Notes: generated by a model not told the origin, from the letters alone. A stretch of 64,000 bases of DNA from a virus (IMGVR_UViG_3300015371_000010:18688-82687), one strand, 5' to 3'; positions 7,702 to 14,409 are shown, numbered from the stretch's first letter. A program made the numbers and translations.

Positions 7702-8443
7702 CCCCAACCTGGTGGTGAGCCGGCGCCATGAGGACTGGCTGACCAAGTACGACCAGCCGGTGTACTCCCAGCGGGCCCTGGCCTTCGCTCACGAGCAGCT
7801 GTCCAAGCCTGGCCGGGTGCGGATGGGCACGGTGAGCGCGAGCTCGCTGGGGGACTGTCACCGCTACCAGCAGTTCACCTACCTGGGCCTGCCCAAGCTG
7901 CCCAATGACGCCAAGACCGCGCTGAAGTTCCAGAACGGCGCGTTCATGCACCTGCGCTGGCAGATGGCTGGGCTGAGCGAGGGCTGGCTGGTCGAGGCCG
8001 AGGTGCCGGTACGCGATCGAGAGCGTGGCTTGCAGGGCACCATGGATGGTGTGCTCTATGATGAGTCAATACTTGAACTCAAGAGCATCAACGCACACGG
8101 GTTCAGCGGGGTGATGACCTTCGGACCCAAGCACGAACACCTGTTCCAGATGGCCACCTACATGGTCTGCACGAAGCGGACCAAGGGCGTGTTCATCTAC
8201 GAGAACAAGGACACCCAGGAGTACACCGAGATCGTGGTGAACGCCGATGAGGTGCCCTTGGAAGAGGCCATGGTTCAGGCCAGAACCTTATGGCAGGGGA
8301 TTGAAGCCACCAACCTGGCCGAGCCCCTGGAGAAGTGCATCGACAGGACGGGCTGGAAGTACCAGTCCTGCCCGTTCCGTGACCGTTGTCTGGAGCTCTA
8401 CACCTGGGAGGAGGCGCTCCATGCGCGTGATTCCCACGCCTGA
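7670..8443 (+). CDS. Cas4/RecB-like PD-(D/E)XK exonuclease with Fe-S cluster motif
   Basis: The protein has 257 residues. An N-terminal cysteine lies in SLGDCHRYQQF (about residue 62). The nuclease core has GTMDGVLYDESILELKS (about 123-139) with the D...ExK metal-binding set, then HLFQMATYMV, the helix of the RecB motif. Three C-terminal cysteines, C then YQSCPFRDRC (about 223-243), with the N-terminal one form the four-cysteine set of Fe-S Cas4/AddB-type nucleases. The likely role is end-resection during recombination or replication. ATG 7670 is chosen for its GGGAG ribosome binding site. The 5' end overlaps the HNH gene and the 3' end overlaps the next gene by 23 nt. Confidence 0.82.
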   Translation: MRFADTTKLVDPNLVVSRRHEDWLTKYDQPVYSQRALAFAHEQLSKPGRVRMGTVSASSLGDCHRYQQFTYLGLPKLPNDAKTALKFQNGAFMHLRWQMAGLSEGWLVEAEVPVRDRERGLQGTMDGVLYDESILELKSINAHGFSGVMTFGPKHEHLFQMATYMVCTKRTKGVFIYENKDTQEYTEIVVNADEVPLEEAMVQARTLWQGIEATNLAEPLEKCIDRTGWKYQSCPFRDRCLELYTWEEALHARDSHA

Positions 8444-8852
8444 CACGCCGGCGGTGATGGCGCCCAAGGCCCAGTTCAGCCGGCGACTGACCGATGTCGA
8501 TGTCCTGGAGGGCCTGCCCAGCGTCGAAGAGCTGCACGACGAGCTGCTGGGTTACGCCAACATCATCCTTGGGCGTGCCGACCCACCAATGGAGATCGAT
8601 GGGTTTTACTTGGATCTGATGGAAGTGGCAGCCGCGTACTACGCGCGGGCCAAGGAGATCGACATGCTGATCCACTGGGAGGAGCAGAACCGGCGGGTGA
8701 TCAGGGGGTCGCCGTACTACAAGTTCCGGACCGGTCAACTGAGGAGCTTCATCGAGATGGCCAAGATGATGGCGGAGCTGGGGAGCAGACGCCTGACTCA
8801 GGAACGGCTGCTCTCGGATCAGCGGTTCGATGCGGGGAACGGTGGTGAGTGA
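8421..8852 (+). CDS. Hypothetical protein
   Basis: The protein has 143 residues. ATG 8421 has GGAGGAGG about 10 nt upstream and overlaps the exonuclease by 23 nt. The sequence is largely helical with Met- and Arg-rich segments (LMEVAAAYYARAKEIDMLIHW, then LRSFIEMAKMMAELGSRRLTQERLL), lacking Cys clusters or catalytic motifs. Its family is not recognised. Tight coupling to the exonuclease and the following winged-helix gene (TGATG) implies a related DNA-metabolism or regulatory role, by context only. Confidence 0.6.
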   Translation: MRVIPTPDTPAVMAPKAQFSRRLTDVDVLEGLPSVEELHDELLGYANIILGRADPPMEIDGFYLDLMEVAAAYYARAKEIDMLIHWEEQNRRVIRGSPYYKFRTGQLRSFIEMAKMMAELGSRRLTQERLLSDQRFDAGNGGE

Positions 8853-9229
8853 TGAGGATCATCCCGACCCATGGTCCGGACTGGGAGCGTCGGATGGTGG
8901 AAGCCCTGGAGCGGGTGGGCTACGTCTGCCACCCACCGGGTCAGAGCTGTGTGGGTGCGGAGCATGTCTTCGCGGGGAAACAGGACACCAGCTACAGCGC
9001 CAGCGTGTACGTGGCTCCGAGGACGGGCACGCTGCGCCAGATGATCCTGATGGAGCTGCAACTGAACGGGCCCAGTACCGATGTGGAGCTGCAAGAGTCG
9101 CTGAAGCTGCATGGCAACAGCGAACGACCGCGGCGGGTCGAGCTCGTGGAGGGCGGATTCGTTCGTGACTCTGGACTGCGGCGCAAGCATCACGGTAAGG
9201 AACACATCGTGTGGGAGGCGATCAGATGA
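8852..9229 (+). CDS. Winged-helix DNA-binding protein
   Basis: The protein is 125 residues from ATG 8852 (GTG 8849 is one codon upstream). Residues about 60-120 read as a winged helix-turn-helix: LRQMILMELQLNGPSTDVELQ, NSERPRRVELVEGGFVRDSG, then HGKEHIVWEAI. This is the arrangement of small phage replication or regulatory proteins in which the recognition helix carries an RPRRxELxxxGFV pattern. The N-terminal 55 residues have no clear motif. It overlaps the upstream gene by TGATG and the following HTH gene by ATGA. A repressor or replication-initiation role is possible; none is proven. Confidence 0.65.
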   Translation: MRIIPTHGPDWERRMVEALERVGYVCHPPGQSCVGAEHVFAGKQDTSYSASVYVAPRTGTLRQMILMELQLNGPSTDVELQESLKLHGNSERPRRVELVEGGFVRDSGLRRKHHGKEHIVWEAIR

Positions 9230-9426
9230 GCACCATGGTTGATGAGATCACCGATGCAGAGTTGCATGCCGCGATGCGAGCGAGAAAGGTCGCGGGAGAG
9301 AGGTACCTGCAGCTCGTCCTCCAGGCCAAGGAGCAAGGCTGGAGCAACTCCCGGATCGCGCGGGCAGTGGGTCTCAGCGAGGCTGCGATCCGGCTGATGC
9401 TGCTCCGACGCGACAAGGCAGCCTGA
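9226..9426 (+). CDS. Small helix-turn-helix protein
   Basis: This 66-residue protein starts at ATG 9226, overlapping the preceding stop (ATGA). After a charged helix, QGWSNSRIARAVGLSEAAIRLML forms a helix-turn-helix like those of sigma-region-4 and small phage regulators. It is the second DNA-binding protein in a row, which suggests paired regulators or replication accessories. The C-terminus (LLRRDKAA) is basic. No dimerisation domain is apparent. The next gene starts 5 nt after its stop at a GTG. Confidence 0.65.
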   Translation: MSTMVDEITDAELHAAMRARKVAGERYLQLVLQAKEQGWSNSRIARAVGLSEAAIRLMLLRRDKAA

Positions 9427-9430
9427 CCCG

Positions 9431-10168
9431 GTGAGTGCATACCGCTGGGCTCATGGGAACACCCACTTCCCGCTGATGCGGGACAAGACGATGTCGCGCT
9501 GGCAGCAGTGCGAGAACCTGATCAGCGCCCAGGCGGGCAAGGCGGTGGCGCGGGGAGTGCCCTACTTCCTGACCGTGGATCACAACGATCACAGCGGGGA
9601 CAGGTTCAATCCCAAGGGCTTCCGACGTATCGGTGGGCACGGGATCGATTACATCGGGGTCAGGCTGCCTGAGGACTGGAAGCTCCAGCCCAGCGACAAG
9701 GGGCGGGCCAAGAGCGTCAGCATTCTGAACGAGAAGATGGTGCCCGGGACCATCGACAGGCATGACTTCTACGGGGCTCGGGTGCTGATCGTCTACACCG
9801 AGCAGGTCCAGCTCCGGTTCTGGCTGGTCACCGCCAACCTGGGTCGTGGTGAGCCGGTGAATGTGTTCGAGCGCAATGTGCGCCGGATCAAGCGGGCCTT
9901 CCCCAAGGAGGCCTCGTTCGGGTTCCAGGAGATCGATGAGGCTGATCGGCCGCGGGAGCATGAGGAGTTGCGCCAGGAGTTCCCCCGGGCCCGGATGGTG
10001 GGCTGGGGCACGATGAACCCGATCGTGACCAAGAGGCTGATGGTGCGCTCGGCCCGGATCACTAAGGCCTGTGATGGCCTGGCCAGGTACACCCCGACCC
10101 GGATGCTGGCCGAGGGCGAGTTCGAGGTGAAGGGTGATATCACCAAGCGAAGTGATATCAGTGGGTGA
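9431..10168 (+). CDS. Probable incomplete endonuclease/exonuclease/phosphatase (DNase I-fold) protein
   Basis: The protein has 245 residues. WLVTANLGRGEPVNVFERN followed by FGFQEIDEAD matches the first two motifs of the DNase I-like fold (the Asn and Gln-Glu metal-binding segments). The later GDxN and SDH motifs are missing; the sequence ends soon after RYTPTRMLAEGEF. The N-terminal 130 residues (SRWQQCENLISAQAG, YFLTVDHNDHSGDRF) belong to no family I recognise. It is followed by a gene with the late motifs of the same fold, so it may be a decayed or specialised copy. The 3' end overlaps a palindromic operator. GTG 9431 lacks a strong ribosome binding site. Confidence 0.5.
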   Translation: MSAYRWAHGNTHFPLMRDKTMSRWQQCENLISAQAGKAVARGVPYFLTVDHNDHSGDRFNPKGFRRIGGHGIDYIGVRLPEDWKLQPSDKGRAKSVSILNEKMVPGTIDRHDFYGARVLIVYTEQVQLRFWLVTANLGRGEPVNVFERNVRRIKRAFPKEASFGFQEIDEADRPREHEELRQEFPRARMVGWGTMNPIVTKRLMVRSARITKACDGLARYTPTRMLAEGEFEVKGDITKRSDISG

Positions 10169-10175
10169 TATCACC
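10133..10175. promoter_or_regulatory. Triple TGATATCA palindrome, probable RHH operator
   Basis: Two perfect 12-bp palindromes, GGTGATATCACC at 10133-10144 and 10164-10175, flank an 8-bp TGATATCA at 10153-10160. The outer copies belong to a 16-bp direct repeat (GGTGATATCACCAAGC) 31 bp apart. The array spans the end of the upstream gene and the GTG start of a ribbon-helix-helix gene. Proteins of that class commonly bind tandem short palindromes and repress themselves. Autoregulation is an inference from this arrangement. Confidence 0.6.
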
Positions 10176-10337
10176 AAGCAGGTCTCGCTGCGGCTGCCCG
10201 CGCACCAGCTGAACGAGGTGGACGAGCGGGCCGAGGCGCTGGGCATCTCCCGCAACCAGTGGTTCGAGAACATGCTCGACTGGGTGCTGCTGCACACCTA
10301 CACGAACGCCGCGGGTGAGGTGCAGCGCAAGGGATGA
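10161..10337 (+). CDS. Ribbon-helix-helix (Arc/CopG-type) DNA-binding protein
   Basis: The protein is 58 residues from GTG 10161. The N-terminal strand TKQVSLRLPAHQLNEVDERAEA followed by GISRNQWFENMLDWVL is the ribbon-helix-helix pattern, with the strand making base contacts and two helices dimerising. The start overlaps the stop of the upstream gene and lies within the TGATATCA array, which is probably its own operator. The next gene begins 8 nt after its stop. Such proteins in phages act as local repressors or as small accessory DNA-binding proteins. Confidence 0.72.
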   Translation: MGDITKQVSLRLPAHQLNEVDERAEALGISRNQWFENMLDWVLLHTYTNAAGEVQRKG

Positions 10338-10344
10338 TGTGGCC

Positions 10345-11508
10345 ATGGCGGGCGAGAACCACTGGTACCACCAGAACGGCGACCTCTACACGCTGACCCA
10401 GCTGGCCAAGCTGGATGTCGGTGATGTGGTCTACCGCAAGGGCGGAGCCAGGAACAAGCTCGACCAGGCCGAGCTCAATGCCATCAAGGCCTATCTGCAG
10501 GCCAACAAGGCCCAGGCCCAGCACCAGGCCAAGTTCCCGCAGTTCGGGCACATCCACTGCTCATCGCGGTTCGACCGCTCTGCGGCTTCGCTGGAGGCGG
10601 ACCTGGATGACTGGATGAGCCAGGTCGGGCTGATCACCCTGACCGAGATCAGCAACGACAACCGGGCCAACCAGATGCGGGAGAAGGGCTGGCAGTACTA
10701 CAACGCCAAGGCCTCCCAGGGCCAGGACGAGTGCGGTACCGCCTGGCGGATGGACACCTGGCGTCGGGTGGCGGCCACGGTGCGCAAGCTCAACAACGAG
10801 CAGTACTACCGCCTGGACGGGAGAGTGGCCGATCCCGTGGTCAGCTCCACGGTGGTGCTCAAGCGGGCCGATACCGGGCATCGGCTGATGGTCTCGGTCA
10901 CGCACATGCCCGCGCATGTGGAGGGCAGAGGTGGCTGGCGGACCACGGAGAACAAGTGGCAGGCCCGCAAGGCCGCCTACCTGAGCTCCCTGGCCAACTG
11001 GGCCACCCATGTCCAGGCCCTGGAGAACCAGTACAAGCCGGACGCCACGCTGGTGGTGGCGGACTGGAACCTCAACCTCAAGGAGGAGTGGGTCAGGGAT
11101 CTGCTGCGCAACCGCTGGGGCGCGGCCTATCGGCAGGCCTGGACGCACTTCCCCACCAGTGGTGGAAGCCTGGTAGGAGGCGCCTCCGCGCCCCCAGGCG
11201 CGCCGGGCAAGGGCTATGGCGACCGAATCATCGACGGCACCCTGATCAGGGGCGTGGAGACGATCGGCGGCCCAGTGCTGATGCCACGAGTGAGCAGCTC
11301 GGATCACCGGCCCTACCGAGAGAGCTTCGAGTTCACCACCAAGGCCGGCCATCCGGGCTCAGCCGGTGCGGCTGGCGGGGATGGAGACGATGAGGCCACC
11401 GGAGACACTCACCGTGGCGACCCCTGGTGGGGCTTCGGGGACTACATGGACGACGAGATCTACCAGGTCCCGGTCACGGTGGGTGCGCCTGGAGGTGAGG
11501 TGCTGTGA
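10345..11508 (+). CDS. Endonuclease/exonuclease/phosphatase (DNase I-fold) family protein
   Basis: The protein has 387 residues. The fold's later catalytic motifs are visible: LITLTEISNDN (Glu), CGTAWRMDTW, VSVTHMPAHVE (His), LVVADWNLNLKE (the GDxN equivalent), DRIIDGTLI and SSDHRPY (the terminal SDH). This suggests a metal-dependent phosphodiesterase or nuclease. The first 80 residues are helical and unlike other family members. The C-terminal 40 residues after the fold are Gly/Asp-rich and end YQVPVTVGAPGGEVL. ATG 10345 follows AAGGGA by 10 nt. It ends in a GTGA overlap with a zinc-ribbon gene. Confidence 0.72.
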   Translation: MAGENHWYHQNGDLYTLTQLAKLDVGDVVYRKGGARNKLDQAELNAIKAYLQANKAQAQHQAKFPQFGHIHCSSRFDRSAASLEADLDDWMSQVGLITLTEISNDNRANQMREKGWQYYNAKASQGQDECGTAWRMDTWRRVAATVRKLNNEQYYRLDGRVADPVVSSTVVLKRADTGHRLMVSVTHMPAHVEGRGGWRTTENKWQARKAAYLSSLANWATHVQALENQYKPDATLVVADWNLNLKEEWVRDLLRNRWGAAYRQAWTHFPTSGGSLVGGASAPPGAPGKGYGDRIIDGTLIRGVETIGGPVLMPRVSSSDHRPYRESFEFTTKAGHPGSAGAAGGDGDDEATGDTHRGDPWWGFGDYMDDEIYQVPVTVGAPGGEVL

Positions 11509-11657
11509 GCGAAGAGCCATCGGTGATCGTCTACTGCGAGAACGACCATTGCCGGGTGCTGCTGTTCTCCACCAGGGCCAAGGCCACCCAGGGCGAGGTT
11601 GCGGAGCAGGAGAACTGCCCGGGCTGCGGCCAGTTCGGACGGACCAAGGGCAAGTGA
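11505..11657 (+). CDS. Small zinc-ribbon protein
   Basis: GTG 11505 overlaps the preceding stop (GTGA). The 50-residue product has a YCENDHCRVLLF knuckle and a second ENCPGCGQFGRTKGK knuckle, giving a four-cysteine zinc ribbon with little else. Such mini-proteins can bind nucleic acid or RNA polymerase. The function is unknown. It belongs to a run of very short coupled genes (11505-11962). Confidence 0.6.
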   Translation: MSEEPSVIVYCENDHCRVLLFSTRAKATQGEVAEQENCPGCGQFGRTKGK

Positions 11658-11686
11658 GGGTACTGGGTGAGGAGGAGGTGAGAGCC

Positions 11687-11779
11687 ATGGACAACGAGAC
11701 GTTCCACTGGCTCATCCTGATCGGCGTGATCGTGGTCATCGTGCTGCTGATCGTGCCCTTGGTGAGGCCCAGGCGGTGA
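11687..11779 (+). CDS. Tiny single-pass membrane protein (30 residues)
   Basis: ATG 11687 is preceded by GGAGGAGGTGAG, among the best ribosome binding sites in the window. The product, MDNETFHWLILIGVIVVIVL then LIVPLVRPRR, is one hydrophobic helix with an acidic N-terminus and a basic C-terminus, predicting N-out/C-in insertion. It is the first of three consecutive genes of this kind. Possible roles are holin-like or antiholin peptides, membrane anchors for replication, or superinfection immunity. None can be chosen from sequence. Confidence 0.6.
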   Translation: MDNETFHWLILIGVIVVIVLLIVPLVRPRR

Positions 11780-11783
11780 TGAC

Positions 11784-11861
11784 ATGAGCACACTGATCTG
11801 GGTGCTGATCATCGTGGTGATCGTGGTGCTGGTACTGGCCCTGTTGCGCGGCCGGTTCTAG
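11784..11861 (+). CDS. Tiny single-pass membrane protein (25 residues)
   Basis: ATG 11784 begins 5 nt after the previous stop. The 25-residue product is MSTLIWVLIIVVIVVLVLAL then LRGRF: one hydrophobic helix capped by a short basic end. Its stop overlaps the next GTG start (TAGTG at 11859-11863). It resembles its upstream neighbour, so the two may be diverged duplicates. Its brevity makes it easy to miss. Confidence comes from composition and the tight start-stop coupling on both sides. Confidence 0.5.
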   Translation: MSTLIWVLIIVVIVVLVLALLRGRF

Positions 11862-11962
11862 TGCCGGCATGGCTTCCTACCGTCCTGATCATCGCCGGCG
11901 TACTGCTGGTCGTGGCCTGGGTCTTCCGTGTCCCACCGTTTCGGGGTAGAGACAAGGGATGA
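11861..11962 (+). CDS. Tiny single-pass membrane protein (33 residues)
   Basis: GTG 11861 lies in the previous stop (TAGTG) and the stop overlaps the RuvC-like start (ATGA at 11959). The 33-residue product has a helix LPTVLIIAGVLLVVAWVF followed by a basic tail (RVPPFRGRDKG). It is the third consecutive small membrane protein. The topology pattern (hydrophobic helix, basic C-terminus) is the same in all three. Confidence 0.5.
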   Translation: MPAWLPTVLIIAGVLLVVAWVFRVPPFRGRDKG

Positions 11963-12492
11963 GCATCGTCGGCATCGATCTGGGCGTGCACAAGATCGCC
12001 CTGGTCTGCATCACCACGGGTGAGCAGGAGGCCTGGCTGTACTCGGCCACCCATCTCGAGCGCGACCTCCAGCTGTCCGAGCTGGGGGCGATGGCCCATG
12101 ACTTCTGCCTGCTGCACCAGGCCGATTCGGTGTGGATCGAGGACGTGATCATCGGCAACAACCGGAAGTACTCCATCGGCCTGGCTCAGACCCTGGGCGC
12201 GGTGATGGCGGATCTGGCTCAGCTCCGGATGGGACAGGGCACCGACATCTGCACCGTGGACAACAAGACCTGGAAGAAGGCCCTGCTCGGCAACGGCAAT
12301 GCCAGCAAGGATGAGATCAGGGACTACATCGATGTGAGTCAATCTGGCTATGCTCCGCAATGTGAGGGCGAGCAAGACCTATACGACGCCACCTGCATCG
12401 CCCTCTACGGACAACAGATCCTGGATCGAGCCGCCCACCTCCAGCTACAGCCTGGACGAGTGGATTCAGAGGACGAATCAGTTCGTTCCTGA
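11959..12492 (+). CDS. RuvC-like Holliday junction resolvase
   Basis: This 177-residue protein has an RNase H-like fold. SIVGIDLGVHKIALV carries the first catalytic aspartate. VWIEDVIIGNNRKYSIGLAQ holds the conserved glutamate and basic helix. VDNKTWKKALLGNGNASKDE and the C-terminal DLYDATCIALYG contain the remaining acidic residues. This is the RuvC motif order; phage members resolve recombination junctions or branched DNA before packaging. ATG 11959 overlaps the upstream stop. About the last 43-47 codons overlap the WhiB frame and may be poorly constrained, since the resolvase core ends near residue 155. Confidence 0.82.
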   Translation: MSIVGIDLGVHKIALVCITTGEQEAWLYSATHLERDLQLSELGAMAHDFCLLHQADSVWIEDVIIGNNRKYSIGLAQTLGAVMADLAQLRMGQGTDICTVDNKTWKKALLGNGNASKDEIRDYIDVSQSGYAPQCEGEQDLYDATCIALYGQQILDRAAHLQLQPGRVDSEDESVRS

Positions 12493-12973
12493 GACCGACT
12501 CCGAACGCTGGGTCAGCTACAACATCGACGACCTCTATCCCGAGTGGCAGGTGCGCGCGCACTGTCGTGGGGTGGGGGTCGCCTACTACTTCGGGGACGA
12601 TGACGACCAGCCGACCATGTCCATCAAGGCGGTACGCCGGGCCTCGAAGCTGTGCGAGGTCTGCCCGGTGTTCGTGGAGTGCCTGACCTGGGCCTTGACC
12701 ACGCGCGAGGAGTACGGGGTCTGGGCCGGCACCTCAGGGCGAGTGCGCCGGCGGATCTTCAAGATGGTGGACAATGGCGACACCACCGTGGCTGAGGTGG
12801 TTGAGAGGTTCTGCAATGGACAAGGTGACACCTATCGACTCCCCGGAAAAGCGGAGACGCAAGCCCGTGGTGACCTCGTCCCGATCCATCCGGGACAAGT
12901 CGGTGGAACTGGAGCGGATGCGGAAGGCCCGCTCGGCCTACGAGCTGGTGCTGGCGGGGAAGTCGCACTCTGA
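12350..12973 (+). CDS. WhiB-family Fe-S transcriptional regulator
   Basis: The protein has up to 207 residues. The WhiB signature is complete: Cys 72 (AHCRGV), C102-x2-C105 (LCEVCPVF) and C111, the 4Fe-4S ligands, then EYGVWAGTSGRVRRRI, the G[VI]WG-like turn and basic segment. WhiB proteins bind the host primary sigma factor and reprogramme promoters. The start is uncertain. ATG 12350 is the only ATG, while GTG 12362 is preceded by TATGCT and 7 nt, a possible leaderless promoter. The frame overlaps RuvC by over 130 nt and the following gene by 158 nt. The C-terminal 50 residues look like out-of-frame sequence of that gene. Confidence 0.75.
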   Translation: MLRNVRASKTYTTPPASPSTDNRSWIEPPTSSYSLDEWIQRTNQFVPETDSERWVSYNIDDLYPEWQVRAHCRGVGVAYYFGDDDDQPTMSIKAVRRASKLCEVCPVFVECLTWALTTREEYGVWAGTSGRVRRRIFKMVDNGDTTVAEVVERFCNGQGDTYRLPGKAETQARGDLVPIHPGQVGGTGADAEGPLGLRAGAGGEVAL

Positions 12974-13319
12974 GATCGCAGAGCTCCTGGACCTGAGCGG
13001 TGGCGACGTGGTCTGGACCATGATGACCGAGATGTTCCTCAAGGATGCTCGCCGGCTCACCGCCGCTGAGCGCCAGGAGATGCTCGGCACCGAGCTGCTC
13101 CGGCTCAACGCCCTGCAGGCCGCGGTCTGGCCGGCAGCCATGATGGGTGATCCCAAGTCCGTGGACTCGGCGGTGCGGATCATCCAGGCCCGTGCCAGGA
13201 TCTCCGGGCTGGAGCAGGTCGACCCGGTGGTGCAGAAGAACCTGGTCCTGGTGATGGGGGAGAAGGAAGAGGACTACATCGCCGCGCTCAAGGCGGCTGG
13301 CGGGGACGGCGAGGATTAG
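12816..13319 (+). CDS. Probable small terminase subunit (HTH protein)
   Basis: The protein has 167 residues. ATG 12816 follows GAGAGG at good spacing. A basic N-terminus precedes AYELVLAGKSHSEIAELLDL, a helix-turn-helix. The helical LRLNALQAAVWPAAMMGDPKS and VRIIQARARISGLEQVD follow; this pattern is common in small terminase-like proteins of actinophages. The C-terminus is acidic. Small terminases bind the packaging start site and feed DNA to TerL. The large terminase is 12 kb downstream, which is unusual, so a general HTH regulator remains the alternative. The 5' part overlaps the WhiB frame by 158 nt. Confidence 0.55.
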   Translation: MDKVTPIDSPEKRRRKPVVTSSRSIRDKSVELERMRKARSAYELVLAGKSHSEIAELLDLSGGDVVWTMMTEMFLKDARRLTAAERQEMLGTELLRLNALQAAVWPAAMMGDPKSVDSAVRIIQARARISGLEQVDPVVQKNLVLVMGEKEEDYIAALKAAGGDGED

Positions 13320-13322
13320 GTC

Positions 13323-13715
13323 ATGGGAGCCGCGTACGTTCCGATCGACATCGACCAGGGCGAGGACTGGACCGGGAATGTCATCTACACCGATGACTTC
13401 GACCAGCCCTACAACGTGATCGCTCCGTGCCGGCTGGACATCAAGTCCAAGCAGGGCGCCACCCAGCTGTCCCTGACCACGCCGGCCGATGACGAGGTGA
13501 TCCCGGAGGGGATGATCCCGGAGATCACGCTGAGCAGCGACATCGGGCTGATCCAGATCCACATCGAGGACACGGTCACCGCGGCCATGGTGCCCGGGGT
13601 CTACAACTACGACCTGTTCGTGACCGTGAATGACGGGAACGAGTACTCGGGCAACCAGATCCAGCGGCTGATCAAGGGCGAGGTCACCGTGAACCAGAGA
13701 GTGACGGTGCTGTGA
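13323..13715 (+). CDS. Predicted structural (tail-fibre region) protein
   Basis: This 130-residue protein is mostly beta-strand: VPIDIDQGEDWTGNVIYTDD, then CRLDIKSKQGATQLSL, then GLIQIHIEDT and YNYDLFVTVNDGNEYSG. It looks like a single beta-sandwich of the type found just ahead of collagen-like tail fibres in actinophages. The exact role (fibre attachment or baseplate accessory) is unknown. It begins 3 nt after the preceding stop with GGCGAGGA upstream and leads the tail-fibre block. Confidence 0.6.
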   Translation: MGAAYVPIDIDQGEDWTGNVIYTDDFDQPYNVIAPCRLDIKSKQGATQLSLTTPADDEVIPEGMIPEITLSSDIGLIQIHIEDTVTAAMVPGVYNYDLFVTVNDGNEYSGNQIQRLIKGEVTVNQRVTVL

Positions 13716-13716
13716 G

Positions 13717-14406
13717 ATGGCGAACGTAGTCAGACTGGTCAACGGCGGGTCCATCCAGGTCCGCACCGGGGTGCTGCAGGGCATCGGCCCGATCGGCCCG
13801 CGTGGGGTGGCTGGCCCGCAGGGCATCGACGGTCCCCAAGGACCACAGGGCGACCAGGGCCCGATCGGCCAGATCCTGCAGCTGCAGGGCAAGTCCAACG
13901 TGGCCACCAACAACCCGTTAGCCGCGAACACCGACAGCCTGATCGCCTTCGGCTCGGTGAGCTATGACGACCTGAGCTGCTTCACCTCCACCTCGAACAT
14001 CACCCTGGTCACGCCGGGCGACTACCTGCTCAGCGCCTGGCTCAGGTTCGACGACGCCGCAGCTACCGCCCGAGAGCTGTGGTTCCAGGTCGGCAGCACC
14101 ACCATCGCCAGAACCAGCAGGATGGCCGGTAGTGGTGCTGCCTTCTATGTGGACCTGGCCAGCCAGTACCGAGCGGCGGCGGGTGAGGTGGTCAACGTGA
14201 TGGCCCGCACCGGCACGGCCACGGGCGTGAGCATGGGCCAGGTGATGGTGACCAGGATCGGCTCCGGCCCGGTGGGACCGGTCGGTCCGCCTGGACCGCA
14301 GGGCTTGGTTGGTCCGCAGGGCATCCAGGGCCCGAAGGGTGACGACGGAGACGCGAACAGCGGTTTCGGCACCTACGCGGACCTGATGGCCGCCACTGGC
14401 CCCTAG
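13717..14406 (+). CDS. Collagen-like tail fibre protein
   Basis: The protein has 229 residues. Gly-X-Y triplets run from about residue 22 (GIGPIGPRGVAGPQGIDG) to 50 and again near the C-terminus (GPVGPVGPPGPQGLVGPQ). They flank a beta-rich central domain of about 130 residues resembling a C1q/TNF-like trimerisation domain (FTSTSNITLVTPGDYLLSAW). Collagen-like triplets form trimeric stalks in phage fibres. It ends FGTYADLMAATGP. The stop codon TAG is also the first half of a putative promoter for the next gene. Confidence 0.8.
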   Translation: MANVVRLVNGGSIQVRTGVLQGIGPIGPRGVAGPQGIDGPQGPQGDQGPIGQILQLQGKSNVATNNPLAANTDSLIAFGSVSYDDLSCFTSTSNITLVTPGDYLLSAWLRFDDAAATARELWFQVGSTTIARTSRMAGSGAAFYVDLASQYRAAAGEVVNVMARTGTATGVSMGQVMVTRIGSGPVGPVGPPGPQGLVGPQGIQGPKGDDGDANSGFGTYADLMAATGP

Positions 14407-14409
14407 CAT
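14404..14409 (+). promoter_or_regulatory. Putative leaderless promoter -10 (TAGCAT) for the gene at 14416
   Basis: TAGCAT overlaps the preceding stop codon and is followed by CAGCCC and ATG 14416. The 12-mer TAGCATCAGCCC occurs identically at 44317-44328, also directly before a start codon. Neither site has a Shine-Dalgarno sequence or a convincing -35 box. Confidence 0.5.

Noticed and set aside
10133-10175. The TGATATCA array as a replication origin (iterons).
   Set aside because: There are only three copies with unequal spacing (18 and 13 bp), no A/T-rich region beside them, and the array overlaps an RHH gene start, which fits an operator better.
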